A stretch of 64,000 nt of DNA. Origin: Paracentrotus lividus. Its lineage: Eukaryota; Echinodermata; Echinoidea; Camarodonta; Echinidae. How positions within the stretch are numbered: the stretch's first letter is position 1; each line of letters starts with the position of its first letter. The stretch covers positions 38,325,528 through 38,389,527 of the forward strand of contig CALNVZ010003425.1 of the NCBI GenBank assembly GCA_940671915.1, given 5' to 3'. Of the stretch, positions 48,500-61,008 are shown in pieces. The position numbers were made by a program, and so were the translations under genes. The notes beneath the pieces were generated by a model. The model was not told the origin of the DNA. It searched no databases and was given only the letters and a program-made list of their open reading frames with translations.

Positions 48500-50380
48500 T
48501 CTGTTTGCTCCGGATGTAATTTCATGAAATTAATTGTCCCCTGCAATCACTTTTCGGGACCCTGGCTATATCTTGGTTGTTACCCAACCATTCCCGGGGA
48601 ATGGAAAATAAAACAGGGTTGTCAGCCCCTACAATGCCCATTTTTGCCATTTTTTGTCATTTTGGGGCCCCTTTTTTTGTTTACCCGGCTGACCAAGGCC
48701 CTCGTAATCTTAACCCTGCGAAAAGCGTCTAATGTGTACGGTTAATATTGTTCTTTATATTAAATTAAGTTTTAAGGTTATATGCTTTTGTCTCTAGTCT
48801 AGGGGAGGGGGTTGAACTAAAAAGTGAGATTGGTGAAAATTGAAATATTTTATTCGTACTTTATGGTGAAAACAAAGGAAATAAAAAACAACCATAAACC
48901 CTCGATTATTAAACTTTTCCCCAAAATTTGTTTTAGCCTTATTGACAAGGTTGCAAATGGTAACTATAGTATATTTTTCATTATGATTTATTTTTGGCGG
49001 AGATTCTACAATACATTTTTGGGATGATAGAAATTTCTATGTTGTAAAAATTAATAAAATCAATTTTTAACCTCTCTCGAAATAAACTTTGAATCTTCCC
49101 CTAGACAAGAGAGGAAATCCTTTAACCTTAAAACTTAATTTAGCGTAAAGAACAATAACAACCATACACTTCAGACGCGTTTCGTGGGGGTAGGATTGAG
49201 GGGGCCTTGGTCATATCAATTCTAGTTGTAAACTTAAGAGGAAGAGGGCGCTATCACTCTACGCAAAGCGAACGCTGCCATAGACATTTTGTATTTTGCA
49301 CAGTTTTTTCACTTTGTTTTCTTGATTATGGCGAGCAACTACCTTTTCAAAGAAATGATCAACTTGAATAAATACGCTAAGAGTCTGATTTTTTCAAAAA
49401 TAGGAATAACTTAATGCAAAGGGAAAAAAAAGTCCTGTCACTTGTGTCAATTCGAATTCCTAGTCAGATCAAATTCCTGTACAATATGGCCAATTTTGCT
49501 CTCAAAATAGCTTATACGCCACATAATCATCTTCCTGGATAACGCATAATTATATTACAGCTTTATGATCAAGCAGCTTTTAAAAGCTTGAATTCTCAGC
49601 TTTCCAAAGATGGTACATTCATTTCGATTGGTTAAGAAAAAGTCCTGTCACTTTTAACATTATCACAATAGAATCTTTACTCGATGGGTCGATATTTCCG
49701 CATATCACATGCATATCGCATGTGGACGGCGTCTTCGCAAGAGGTGACAAGATCACTACTTATATCAATAATCGTTTGGAACATCAATCTATGTGAAATA
49801 AAGATTCTGATTACAACTTCATCACAATAATGTTATAAGTTTGCCCAAATGTGTATTTCCTCCATCTAGTCTGGAGAATCTATTAACTATAAAACAACAT
49901 GATAAAAGTTCATCAATTTCTTTCATCTCCACGTACGAGTAGATTGCTGAACCGAACGGACAATACCATTCCAGCTGCAGGGAAGTCTTTTTAAGCGAGT
50001 TTTTGTGAGCTAATTTATTATTGCAGCCAGCTGTATAGATTTCTGCGCTTCTCAGCCGTATTTCCAACGTCACTTCGTTGCTTCTGGCCTCTTAGATAAT
50101 GGACGCGCCTTGTTTAATTACGATTTAATGCCGCACATTGGTATACGTTAACTTTACATTTTACATAGAGTAGAATTGATAAGCAGCAGGGTAAACAAAA
50201 AAGGGCCCCAAAATGACCAACAAAATTGCGAAAATGGACATTGTGGGGGCTGACAAAGTTATTTGATTTTTTCCCCGGGAATAGTTGGGGAAACGTCCAA
50301 GATATAGCCAGGGTTCCAATAAGTGGAAGCGGGGACAAACAATTTCAAGAAATTATAGCCGGAGCAAAATGATGTTGCTG
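48500..50380. mobile_element. Foldback element with ~170-bp arms, carrying a second foldback
   Basis: The left arm (about 48508-48690) and right arm (about 50182-50372) are reverse complements; ACCCTGGCTATATCTTGG in the left has its near-complement near 50290, and both carry GTTTACC/GGTAAAC. Directly inside the left arm, 48693-49212 is itself a foldback: TGACCAAGGCCCTC faces GGGGGCCTTGGTCA, and TTAAGTTTTAAGGTTA pairs with the segment near 49125. One element probably inserted at the inner edge of the other's arm. No transposase was seen. Confidence 0.65.
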
Positions 50381-51059
50381 GAGCACTCAAAACAATATCC
50401 AACCTTTACGGGCAACAGTGTAGTATATAAGAAACAAATCAAATATTCAAAGATACATCACTTTCACAATGTGTTTATTCCTTTTTTATACATCCAAAAA
50501 TCAGCTGTTGTGGACATGGACTCGCGTTTTACACACATATTTCAATCAACATACCGACTCTAAGGACAAACGTCGACTCAAATTTATAAGTGGGTGTCAT
50601 TAAATTAATCTCATATTAAAGCTCACAGATTAATATTGAATGATGTTCTTTAAGGCAAATCTTGATCTTTTTGTATTCGGAAGATAGATATCTGACATTG
50701 ACGTTTCGTCACAATCTACGATGTCATAACGATAGCAGGTGCAGGAAAAGCACAATATACCGTCCTCAAAAACAACTGTGTTTGTTGATGTTTATCAGCT
50801 TCGGTCTGTTTATTCTTGATTTTCAATATTAGTCAAAAGATGTAGAAAAATAAGCCTTTACGTAGCTGAATTAAGACATACATATTTTAATTTCTTTGTT
50901 AAAGTGAGGTATTTGTATGTATGGTTATGGCAATAAAAACACATTGCTACTGTAATCATGGTAATTGCTTTTGAAATGTGATACTAAATTGGCACTATAT
51001 ACGTGTCTCCTTCCGTTTTCCTCCGCCCCCACCCCCTCTCGCTTTCCGTCGTCACTCTC

Positions 51060-51065
51060 TTCCCC

Positions 51066-51117
<52 letters not shown>

Positions 51118-51370
51118 CATTTTCTCTGCCAATCGTGTTATATTCGTGACTGTATCTCTTTGTATTATCCCCACTTTCAGTCCAACTCACTACATATAAA
51201 ATCCAGTTTCATGGTTATTGGTTCATCGATATAAACTATTTGTATTTAACATGTTAAAGCAAATATTTCTGTATTTATTGATAAATCAAGAACAAAATCA
51301 TTATTGAGTAATATATTACATAATTGACAGACGTAAATTGTGACAATAAAATTGTAATTGTAATTGTAAA
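51060..51370. repeat. (CT)n tract and (TTGTAA)n end, probable retroposon 3' end
   Basis: A CT tract (51066-51112) and AT-rich sequence end in AATAAAATTGTAATTGTAAT near 51345. A short tandem repeat after an AATAAA is a usual LINE 3' end. No protein remnant was found. Confidence 0.45.
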
Positions 51371-51467
51371 GATTGTATAATTACCCCTGTTTACATTTAA
51401 AGATGATAATTAATGTATTATTTCTATAATAGGGGAATTAAAATCTGAAAGTGAAACCAACTCTGAT

Positions 51468-51535
51468 TTAATAATAATAATAATAATGATAAAATTTATA
51501 AAGCGCTTTACACAAACAGTTTCAAATCGCTATTA
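51468..51535 (-). mobile_element. SINE tail fragment
   Basis: (AAT)n followed by TTTATAAAGCGCTTTACAC, the tail module shared with the SINE at 46972-47286. Confidence 0.55.
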
Positions 51536-52291
51536 CATACGTAGGCCTATATATGACATTAAAACATGAAGTTATTAAGGTACCCCTAAAGTACTGTACT
51601 GTCTTGTAATAAAACAGAATATAGATATATATAAAACTATAGAGACGGATCCAGGCGGGGGCGCAGGGGATGCCAATACCCTTTATAATTTGAAAACCCC
51701 TCATTGATAGAACATGTTAAAATCGGAAATTTTTCGACAGCGACCCCCTATGGGACCTGCGGGGTGTTTCATCAAATCATTAGTAAACTTGAGAATGACT
51801 TTACGAATGAAATGGGTGTTGATATTTTTACAGTAAATATGTGTATGAATCAATTCAGTCGCTCTTATCTAGTTTTTAAAAAATGAAAATGTAACATCAT
51901 GTTGTTCACAAAAATTTGTAGAATGGACTAGACATAAACAGGGATTTTGATTTAGTGATGGCCGCCCACATTCCTTTTTAGTTACATCAAAAAAGGTTGT
52001 CAATGACGACCTTACAGCTTGTCCTTTCCCCTTGTCAGATATGTCAACGAATTATTTTGAAATATGGATTGAATATGTATACAGTGCTAACTGGAATTAA
52101 ATACGTTGTTTTCATACATAAGCATGACCAAGGTGTTTATTACGTAATATCAATAATTTCCACTTTAGTAGGTCCATGAATCTTGGAAGCGACTACCAAA
52201 CGATGTCAGAAATTGACCTTGATATGCTGATTTTCTCTCTTAAATTGAATACTTTTTTAACAAAAGACAAATGGTGAGGTACCTAATGGTA

Positions 52292-52947
52292 GGGGAAGGT
52301 GGGGCATAACGGACCCTAGGGGCAAAACGGAACTTTCTCATAGCTTGACATCAAAAGTATTTCTTTCTATAAAATGTATTGCAGTAAATGAGGCATTGCT
52401 GCACCAATTTACCACTGAAGTTTCATCGAAAAAAATCAATACCTACAGAGGGGGGTGCCATTCAAAAATTTGTACCCCTCTGATGTAGGGTATTTCTGCT
52501 TGGGGCAAAATGGAACCCAATGGTGTGGGGCAAAAAGGACCATAATTTGGCTGACCCTGGGGAGAATTTGGTGTGCTCGCATCCCTTCTGGAGACTTCCA
52601 AAAGTACATTTATTTTGCCAACTTGAACAAATTTTGACAAATCAGTCCCCAGGAGTTGATTATTTCTTACGGGGCAAAACGGTACCCCATAATAGGGTAC
52701 CATTTTGCCCCAACAAAATATGCACGGAGTCAATTTTGCCCCACTAGTGGGGCAAAACGGACCTTTTCCGATATTTTTTCAGCTTCATTTTGCCGGAAGT
52801 ATGAAAGAGATGAGAATTATTGATCGATTGTTTATCAAACTTCAATAAGAACTCGTCAAGGAAATATCATTTTTATAGTCTTGCTCCTATCTGTGACGTC
52901 ACAGAAGCCACTTGAAGTTACGTGGTCCGTTATGCCCCACCTTCCCC
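52292..52947. mobile_element. MITE rich in GGGGCAAAACGG, TA target duplication
   Basis: It starts GGGGAAGGTGGGGCATAACG and ends with the complement CCACCTTCCCC. TA is present on both sides (52290-52291 and 52948-52949). The inside repeats GGGGCAAAACGG/TGGGGCAAAATGG many times in both orientations. The overlapping frames are artefacts of these motifs. Confidence 0.85.
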
Positions 52948-52999
52948 TATACCTTAAAGGTATCATACCTTGTCTGTTAAAGTCATATTTGACTTGTTT

Positions 53000-54290
53000 C
53001 ATCGTTCTTCGATTTGTGTGACCATGCAAATCAGGGAATGGACCTTTAATGATATAGTCTGCAAAGTGCACTAAGCAGCCCATCAACATGATGTTTACAG
53101 CTCTTAGGAATATAGGAATGTTTATCTTTCAATGATTGTCAAAATTATATATACATTAAAATCTTTTCAAAATTTGAGCAACGTGAACAAGGAAAGTGGT
53201 ATTGGATCAAAATTATAATATGCCAACCGGAAAACAATTATTAGAAATATGAGCCATAAGATTTAAATTAAGAGATAAGGGTAATACAAATAGGCCTATA
53301 ATCCATCTTCGGTAAAAGAACCATAAAAAAAAGTATTATAAAAAAGTGTTTTCCGTTTTAATAATTTTGATCAGAAAGCCCTCTTACTAATTCATGTGCA
53401 TATGACTCATAATTGCCGTCAAAAAGGAAATTTAAAGGTTTGAACAATATGCAGCTACACATCAGAAAGTTTGAGGTTCTAGCTCCAAGGATTGCATTCA
53501 TAGCTTTTTACAATGCATATCTATATTGCTTTTAGTAGCATCATCTTTTGTACGTTAATGATACATCATGTTTTGTCAGCAGCTAATACCCTCAATTGTG
53601 TTTGTTTGTTTGTGTGACTATCAAAATTGTATCCTTTTTTTTATATATCTTAACATTTTTGTGCTAATATTGCAAAATTTCAGTGGCACCACGGCTGTTT
53701 CCAGTTGCTCTTGTATTGAGAAGTATGAAGTAGCTGTGTGTTTATATTCATATTTATAATTAAGAAGAGGGCCATGTGATAAAGATCAGCTACAGTAGCC
53801 GATGAGCTGGTCAATAGTCAATAATGTCAATTAGTCGCCATTTTGGATCCTGTCCAGTTTCGAGGTTTGGCCGACTGGCAACAAAAACAGTAGCGACACA
53901 GACAAATTAAATGAATTGACAAAATTATTACAGTCTGAGTGATAACTGTCACTATTCACCACTTGTCCGAGCCAGCACGTGGATCATTTCAAACATCTTG
54001 GCCTTAAGAAGTGGTTCTTTTTCTGTTTGAAGATTGTGGAAGAAGATATGACCGGCATTGTGATAAAGATGACCTCTTAACTTGTCGCTCGCATTCATCT
54101 AAATTCCGTCAGATATAATCATTTCCAATACAACTTTTCGAGTGTTGTAAATAAGCGATAAGGACATGAGTAGTTTATATTCTTGAATACTTTCGCGAGG
54201 TGAAAAAGTTTGTCATTTTGTTTTGGTGAAGATTCATTGGACATGTGTGGTTCTGGACATTTCACGAGTTTGTCTCACGGCAGCTGGTGG
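53000..54290. other. 5' flank of the 54.5-kb gene, no gene recognised
   Basis: AT-rich sequence with no exon-like segment. It is followed directly by the TATA box of the next gene. Confidence 0.4.
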
Positions 54291-54298
54291 ACGGATTG

Positions 54299-54306
54299 TA
54301 TAAAAA
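54299..54306 (+). promoter_or_regulatory. TATA box of the 54.5-kb P16-related gene
   Basis: TATAAAAA followed by GGGC. An initiator-like TCAGTC (54331-54336) sits about 33 bp downstream, the usual TATA-to-start spacing. The implied 5' UTR to the ATG at 54556 is about 220 nt. Confidence 0.65.
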
Positions 54307-54555
54307 GGGCAAGCCATCACTTCCAAAACATCAGTCATCTTTCCGATTTCACACCAATAACATCATAAAAATCTACAAGTTTCTCAGTTTCTTCGCATCA
54401 TCATAATCAGTTCTTAATTGTAAACAAAGAATTTCAACGAGTCATTAATCAGGTCTCGTTCAATCAACAGGAGTTTCACTTTAATATCATCGTTACGCAA
54501 GTAGCTAGAATTTTTCGTTGGATATCTCTTTTTCAAAGTACTTCTATAAATCATC

Positions 54556-55774
54556 ATGTGCTCTAACGGAAAGCTGTTATTTATTTTTGCCACCCTTCTT
54601 GGTAAGTTCCTCTCTCATTCAGTCGTCCCGTACCCCTCCTTAAAATATATTAGTTCGCCTCTTCTATATTGGTCAGTCCTTCCCCTTACTTCCTTACCGA
54701 TGCAGATATGATAATCATGATAATTTGTTAAAATTTTGAATTATTTTGATTTTCATCATGGACATCCGTACATGAATCATTCGTCATAATTTTCCCTGAT
54801 GATACATACAATTTTCCGGATTTATGTTGTGAATATTTAAATCATTAATCATTTATTTAAGTCAGGAAATTTAACAATATTTCACGCCAAGCTGGTATTT
54901 CCAACGACTATCAATAGACTGACAGTTTACTTAATTTATAACAGTATAATGACAAGCGTATAACAGGGATGCTTAGTTATATTCATCTTGAAGCAATTTC
55001 GTGATTTGAATGACAATATGCTGTTATGTTTTCAGATATGTTATACTAGTAATTAATGTTGTTTTATATAAGGATTTTTGTGTTCTTTGTATTTTGTTGT
55101 AGGGTCTAATTGAAAAACAATACCGAACAATTATCAAGCCCCACTACTGAAAAGGCTAATAAATAGATAAAAATTCATGTTGATATTCTATTTATAGATT
55201 TTGAAAGTTGAACGTGTACTACGGTCATGTGAGAAAGTCTTTTCCTCTGATCTGATAGAATAATATTAGTAAAGATTTGAAAACATCATCAAAATTGCTT
55301 CCCTTTCTTGCCCCAGTATGTTGCCTGGCCGTTGACGCAAAGCCCATCAAAAATGCAAATGCAGGGCGCAAGGCCCGTCACATACCTCCCCCTGCTGATC
55401 AGCACATGTACGATATCGACTACCCCATGAACCAGATGGACGCTGGTGGAAGCACAGCAGACAGCAGCACGTCTGCGGAATCATCGCAAGAAGGTGATGT
55501 GAGCGCAGAGGGCGCTGATGTCGGAGATTACGGAGGTGATAACCCCGAACCAATGGGAGCCAACAACCGTGCCAATGGCGGACAACTGCCCATCTTCGGT
55601 AGCCCAAATGGGGCAAACCCTGGCATGGAACCCCTCCAGAAAGCATCCACGTCCAGCTCCAGTGTGGGTATTGCCTTCGCTGTACTGGCGCTGCTCGGAG
55701 CTGCTGTGGGAGTGGCTATCTACGTCATCAAGAGAAACAGGCTCAGTATTCCCTTCATCAAGATGTACAACTGA
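54556..55774 (+). CDS. P16-related acidic type I membrane protein (two exons)
   Basis: Exon 1 is 54556-54601 (GTAAGT donor) and exon 2 is 55317-55774 after TTGCCCCAG, phase 1, giving 167 residues. The signal peptide is residues 1-21 (MCSNGKLLFIFATLLVCCLA). A short basic stretch (KPIKNANAGRKARH) is followed by an Asp/Ser/Glu/Gly-rich ectodomain without Cys (MYDIDYPMNQMDAGG, AESSQEGDVSAEGADVGDY) and an Asn/Gly/Pro-rich stretch. One helix (about 131-153, SVGIAFAVLALLGAAVGVAI) precedes the basic tail IKRNRLSIPFIKMYN. The helix, topology and exon plan are those of P16, and family members called P16-related are reported in sea urchins; I cannot say which one this is. Role in biomineralization is inferred. 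The intron is 715 bp. The gene is convergent with the next one. Confidence 0.85.
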
Positions 55775-55899
55775 TTTCACAAATTTGGTGTCTTAGCATA
55801 TTGTTGCCTAGGGTATACTTTCACTTATATCATGTTTTGAAGAAAATTCTCTGTCAGAGTACACTTGTAACGTATTTCACAGGTGTATAAATTAACTGT

Positions 55900-57536
55900 A
55901 CATTCAATTTTTTTTAATTCTGGTACTAAAATATTTAAAGAAAGAGGTTTCTGCTTGTATTGTCTCTTTGGGGTAATTTTCAGTTTTCACGCCAATCCAG
56001 ATTCTATCAGATCGCTTCCTTAAAAAAAGTCTTTGCTGTGCCAAAGGTTAAATACATTTGTTTCTCTTTTCTTAAATAGTTTATATTATCTTTATGTTTA
56101 ATCTCTCGCTTTTCTGAATTGTTTTCAACGGGTCCCGTTAATTAACAAATTATATTTCAATTACGTACCATACCCTGCAATATATTATATATATCATTGA
56201 TAGCCTGGCCCCAGTTTTGAAAATGAGACATTAGATTTTTTTTAAAGATTGTTATAAAATTCTGCTTCATAGTCGAGATAAACGTTCAAAACAAGTCAAG
56301 GCAGGAACGTCAGACACATTGTTTAAAGTCTTTGAATAATAAGAAAATATTAAAAATATTCATTGAAATTCATTATAATCGGAAAGGGTACAGTTTGGTT
56401 GTTAATTTTTTGTTACATGAAATTATTTGAAATTACTAGTAATAATCCTTGATCTCGCACCTACTATGTGATATAACAAGGGATTTGTTACATTTTGTAA
56501 TGGAAAATATCTCTGTTCAACTATGAAAATCAGATGATTTGCTATATTGAGGAACTCGGTCTAAAGGCCTATAAATTATATCTACAAATGACGAGTCCGC
56601 CCTGTATGAAGTGACGTATCATGGCCGAATTACTGAATTAACCATATCTGTAGTAATCTCATCTGAAGATTTGTAATCTTTTTTTCTTTTTTTCAAATTC
56701 AATAATTGATTCGATCTAGTTATCGTATTTACAAGCATTTATTTCCCTTGAAAATAAGTAAAATAATAATTATTGCAAAACAGAATGTACATAAAGGACA
56801 GTTAATATTCTTTTTAATTATATTGATTTGGTCGCTGACAAGTGCGTCTCTCATCCCTCTTCATTCCATTTCTTTAATTTAACGACAAACCATGCAAGAT
56901 TGTAAAGGCGAGACAATGCTACTTACTAATGTCTCCAGACTATTAAAAAGAAAAGTGCATTGATTACTAACAATTAATGCTTTAGAATCATTTCGACCGT
57001 TTAAACTCTGGCAACCACCTCGGATAAAAAAAAAACTTGAGTTGATAAGTGATTGAGTCATCTGTCAAAAGTCTCGATTCATTGTGTATAAAATGTCTGG
57101 ATTCGATCCAGTGTGTGTCACAAGGTCAGGGAAATCACGCCAAACAGAAGTGCAATAGAAGAAATTATACATTGAATATAAGTTGAATAGTATGTCACAT
57201 AATGCCGTTCCCCGGAGAGTCTTACATGATTATTCAAAATACAATTGGCTTCAAATCTCTGTTTTTCAGAAACAATATAGAAACAGGTTAATCATTCAAA
57301 GGCCTTCAAATTCTGAAAGTTCTTTCTTAAGAATTATCATAATCTTTTTATGTATATCGTGCCAAAACGCCGTCTTTGACAGACAATGTTTGTATATGAT
57401 GTTGTGTCCAATAATAATTGTTAATGTTTGACATATTGTATGCTGCCATGAATTCTGTATATTTATGAATTATGTATGATTGTTGAAACTGTATATTTTG
57501 TAAAGGGTATTTTATTGTAAAATGAGCCAGTAAACG
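55900..57536. other. Long AT-rich 3' flank, possible 3' UTR
   Basis: No coding segment or repeat was seen. If the AATAAA at 57537 is used, most of this is 3' UTR of the 54.5-kb gene. Confidence 0.35.
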
Positions 57537-57542
57537 AATAAA
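57537..57542 (+). terminator. Candidate polyadenylation signal
   Basis: AATAAA about 1.76 kb after the stop of the 54.5-kb gene, preceded by T/A-rich sequence. It would give a long 3' UTR; earlier non-canonical signals are possible. Confidence 0.3.
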
Positions 57543-57833
57543 TTATTACATAGTACATCAACACTCGGAATGACTATTGTATCGCTTTCATGGATTCAAG
57601 TCCCACATAGGTAACACCCATCCTCCCCTTCTCTCTCTCTCTCCCTCTTTCTCTACCCCCCCCCCCCACACACACACACACACTACTTTGTTTTCCGTTT
57701 ATTTTTATTTTTTCTTTGAATTTCCTCATTTTATTTTTTCTCTGATATTGTTTACATTTTTTTCACAAGATCTATTTCTCCTCATACTTCCACTCCTTTC
57801 AATTCCCTTTCTTTGCACGCATTTTTTTTTCTT

Positions 57834-57839
<6 letters not shown>

Positions 57840-57886
<47 letters not shown>
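57840..57886. repeat. (CT)n microsatellite
   Basis: A pure CT run between the two convergent P16-related genes. A C-run plus (CA)n lies near 57656-57683. Confidence 0.95.
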
Positions 57887-57888
<2 letters not shown>

Positions 57889-57997
57889 AAATCACCTTTT
57901 CCGATTTTCTTCTACAACTAGTAAGCATATTGTTACCACCACAACAGTCACAAAAATAAGATATAAACCAATGATGCCAAAAAGCTACATTTGTAAA

Positions 57998-58003
57998 TTT
58001 ATT
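57998..58003 (-). terminator. Candidate polyadenylation signal of the minus-strand 58.4-kb gene
   Basis: AATAAA on the minus strand, 420 bp beyond the stop codon. It lies about 460 bp from the plus-strand candidate at 57537, so the convergent transcripts need not overlap. Confidence 0.35.
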
Positions 58004-58422
58004 ATCTTTGTTATACAGGCAATTGAACATTGCCATGTCACATGAACATCAATGAAACGAGGATCTTTTGAAAATGATATAATTTATATGCATGTACATG
58101 TACATGTATAGTCAATTTTTGACAAACTAGTTAATAATGATGCAGAAGTCAAATGAAAAAAAAAAAATCATTAATCAGTTAATCCTCATCCTAATTACGC
58201 AGATTATATATTTAAAAAAAAAAAACAATTCTCGAAGAGTTCTTTCCTTATCACCCGATAGCTCCTTTTCCGATAGTAATTCCCAACGATCACAATTTAA
58301 GACGGTCGTCTGCCGTCACATTGGGGGAAAAACAACATAATAATACACAGTATTACACAACACACAAGAAGTTTGGCAAAGAATGACCAGCAGTCTTTAA
58401 GGCAATGGGAACGTGCTATAGA

Positions 58423-59578
58423 TTACTTAAGGACTATAACTGGGATATGATGTCTGTACTTCTTAAAGAAGAATACTCCCAGCGCCACGGTGCACCCAAT
58501 GATGGCCAACACGGCGAACGCGATGCCGACACTTGAACCCGAGCTCGACCCTTTCTGGTACTCGTTCATCACCCCCTTCCCCATGGCACTCGGAGCCTTA
58601 CCACCCGTCATCATAAACGGTGCGCCGTTGCCGCCCAGGAAGCCGAATCCCCCGTCGGTGAAGACACCCGGACTCTCATTCGCTCCGTATTCAGGCGTAT
58701 CGGGTGCGTCAGGCTCCTCGTACTCCTCATAGTCCGGTGCGTCGGGAGCGTCAGGCGCCTCGTACTCCTCATAGTCCGGTGCATCGGGAGCGTCAGGGTA
58801 GTCTACTTGGTTGACAGGTCCGTCTAGAATGGTTTGAAGATTAAAAGGCGCTACAGGAGCCGCAGATAGTGGAGGAGTAGTTGCATTGTAAGTTTTGTTC
58901 AAGGAATTGTATTCTTGAAATGTCCGCAGGAAGGCGAATGGTTGTACAGGTCCGTCGCGCCTTGGTGGCTTATCTGGTGTCTCTGGAGGAGGCCGATTGC
59001 CGATTGGCCTTGCGTGAGTTCTGAGGCTCATGGCTGTGGACAAGGACAGAGTATAGAAAGTTGTACATTAAAATTATGCTACTCTTAATGGAGTAGAACT
59101 AATGGGGTGGTCACAACATGTTATAAGTGCAACGTGCAACTCTATACGACGTAGTGAGTTGAACGTCGAAGACAGTTTCACGATGCACATACGCATTAAT
59201 ATCCTGAGAATTGATTCTTACATCAGGCGCAACGTATACTCGATTTTTATCAAATAATTTGTTTAGTCAGGGTATTCTCTCTCTGTCATTCCTTACCCTC
59301 TTTTCTAAATGATATAATTATTTTTTTTTATTTTTTTTTCAATGATTGTTTTTTTATAAACAATTTTCTGTCTTTTATTTAGGCAATGAATTTACATAAT
59401 CAGTTGACACATGGATGACTAAAACTCATTAAACTAAGAAATAAATGATTTACAAAATTCTTCGATGGCCACAAGCTATATTTGTTTTTAAAAGTCTTAC
59501 GGAAGTAAAAAAGTAAATAAATGTCAACTTACCTAACGCCATTATCGTAAAAACAAGGAAATTAGAAGATGTACACAT
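58423..59578 (-). CDS. P16-related type I membrane protein with Pro/Asp/Tyr repeats (two exons)
   Basis: On the minus strand, exon 1 is 59578-59533 (ATG, GTAAGT donor) and exon 2 is 59033-58423 after TTGTCCACAG, phase 1, giving 218 residues. The signal peptide is at about 1-17 (MCTSSNFLVFTIMALAM). A Pro/Arg-rich segment (RPIGNRPPPETPDKPPRRD) is followed by possible N-glycosylation sites (NKT, NAT, NES), then two near-identical repeats of PDAPDYEEYE at about 97-122, and a Gly-rich stretch (TDGGFGFLGGNGAPF). The helix at about 183-205 (SVGIAFAVLAIIGCTVALGV) almost matches that of the 54.5-kb gene; the tail is basic (KKYRHHIPVIVLK). Exon 1 is 46 nt, as in the 54.5-kb gene. It belongs to the P16 family by architecture; which named member, if any, is unknown. 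The intron is 499 bp. Confidence 0.85.
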
Positions 59579-59789
59579 TTTCTTGATAACTTCCCTACAA
59601 GGCAACACCCAATATTTGTCTCAAGTTCGTTGATATCCCTTTCAAACCAAAGCATAGACTGTTGAACACTTATCAATCCAATGCAGACTGAGGCACTACA
59701 AATTTATGATTCCAGAATATGATGAACATTGAATCACTAATAAATGGAGTCGTTTTAAGCATTTAATGATTCCTCAAAGATCCACGTTA

Positions 59790-59797
59790 CTTTTATA
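59790..59797 (-). promoter_or_regulatory. TATA box of the 58.4-kb gene
   Basis: TATAAAAG on the minus strand, with an initiator-like ATCATT about 30 bp downstream (near 59766). This gives a ~190-nt 5' UTR before the ATG at 59578, similar to the 54.5-kb gene. Confidence 0.6.
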
Positions 59798-59799
59798 AA

Positions 59800-61008
59800 C
59801 TTTTATTCCTTCTCGTCACCACAGCTGTCAACCAGAAAGTCATCCAAATCCTACTATACCCTGACCTTGGCCAAGACCATGGCCATACATGGCTTCTCTC
59901 TGCCGAACCCCAGGGTCCGGGGGCACGTACACCCACCCTGACATAACACATGTACCAATCCCCCTAAATCCTAACAATTAATCCACTTTTTGCTATTCTA
60001 TTGCAGTATACGTTCGTAATTTCGGATGAGGATTTGCCACTGATGCGTTTAAGCCATTACTCATTTCTAGCTTTGCAGTCATGGCAAGCTACTTGTAAAA
60101 AAAATATATGATTGCAGCATCAATATACATGTATATGATTCAGATAATTCGTACATACATGTATTTTCGTAAATACCGTTATTGAAATACGTTCACTCTT
60201 AATTTTGTTTTGATTAAAGCAGAACAATAAGAGAAATACAAGTTCATTAATTTTTAAAGTTTGTGACGATCTTGCGAGCTGCTCTCCCATATTTGGGCCG
60301 ATTTTCATAGAAATTTCCATTTTCTCAGAAGTATATAAACCTTTTTTGCACATACAATATATTATTAGACTTCTGTTTTTAAACACATCTGTACAGAAAA
60401 AAAAATTGCAACAAAATGTTTATTCATGGAATTTTTTTAACATTATTATTTCATTATCCTTTTACGGATTTACGTTAAACCATCATTGCTAGGTTTTTCT
60501 CACTGTTCTGTTCTTTTTTAAATCAATTTGGCTTCACATCGAACTTTTCCCTTTATCGGAGGGAAAGTAGGTCTAATCATTGACATTCAGCCCAAATCCT
60601 TATAGGTGTTTTTAAAAAATAAAAAAAAATTAAAAAAAGCACTCTGGAATAGTATGACGAAAATTGAACACAATTAGAATAAGATAATCCTTACAAATTG
60701 ATAGTATTATAGACGATATAATCCTCATGTGTGTGCGGGGCACATCATTCGCAAAATGTGTCTATGGCGAATTTAAATATCACATTGATATTCGTCATTA
60801 TTGATTAGCAGTTTTGTTGAAAACTCCATTTATTACAACAATATTTTATTTAAACTGAGGCTGGGGTTGCAGAATTACCCCAACACACACACACACACAC
60901 ACCCACATACACACACACACTTTTTGAGGAGACACATACAACAATTACGCGGGACCTGGTTAATAAGAAATACATTCTTATTTGCATTATTTGCATTTTA
61001 AGGGTTCT
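59800..61008. other. Intergenic stretch, no gene recognised
   Basis: A GC-richer patch (59870-59950) beside the promoter, then AT-rich sequence, and a (CA)n tract at about 60882-60920. Confidence 0.4.

Noticed and set aside
55347-55796. Overlapping minus- and plus-frame openings in the 54.5-kb gene exon
   Set aside because: Shadows of the real exon, whose frame gives signal peptide, helix and a phase-matched splice join.
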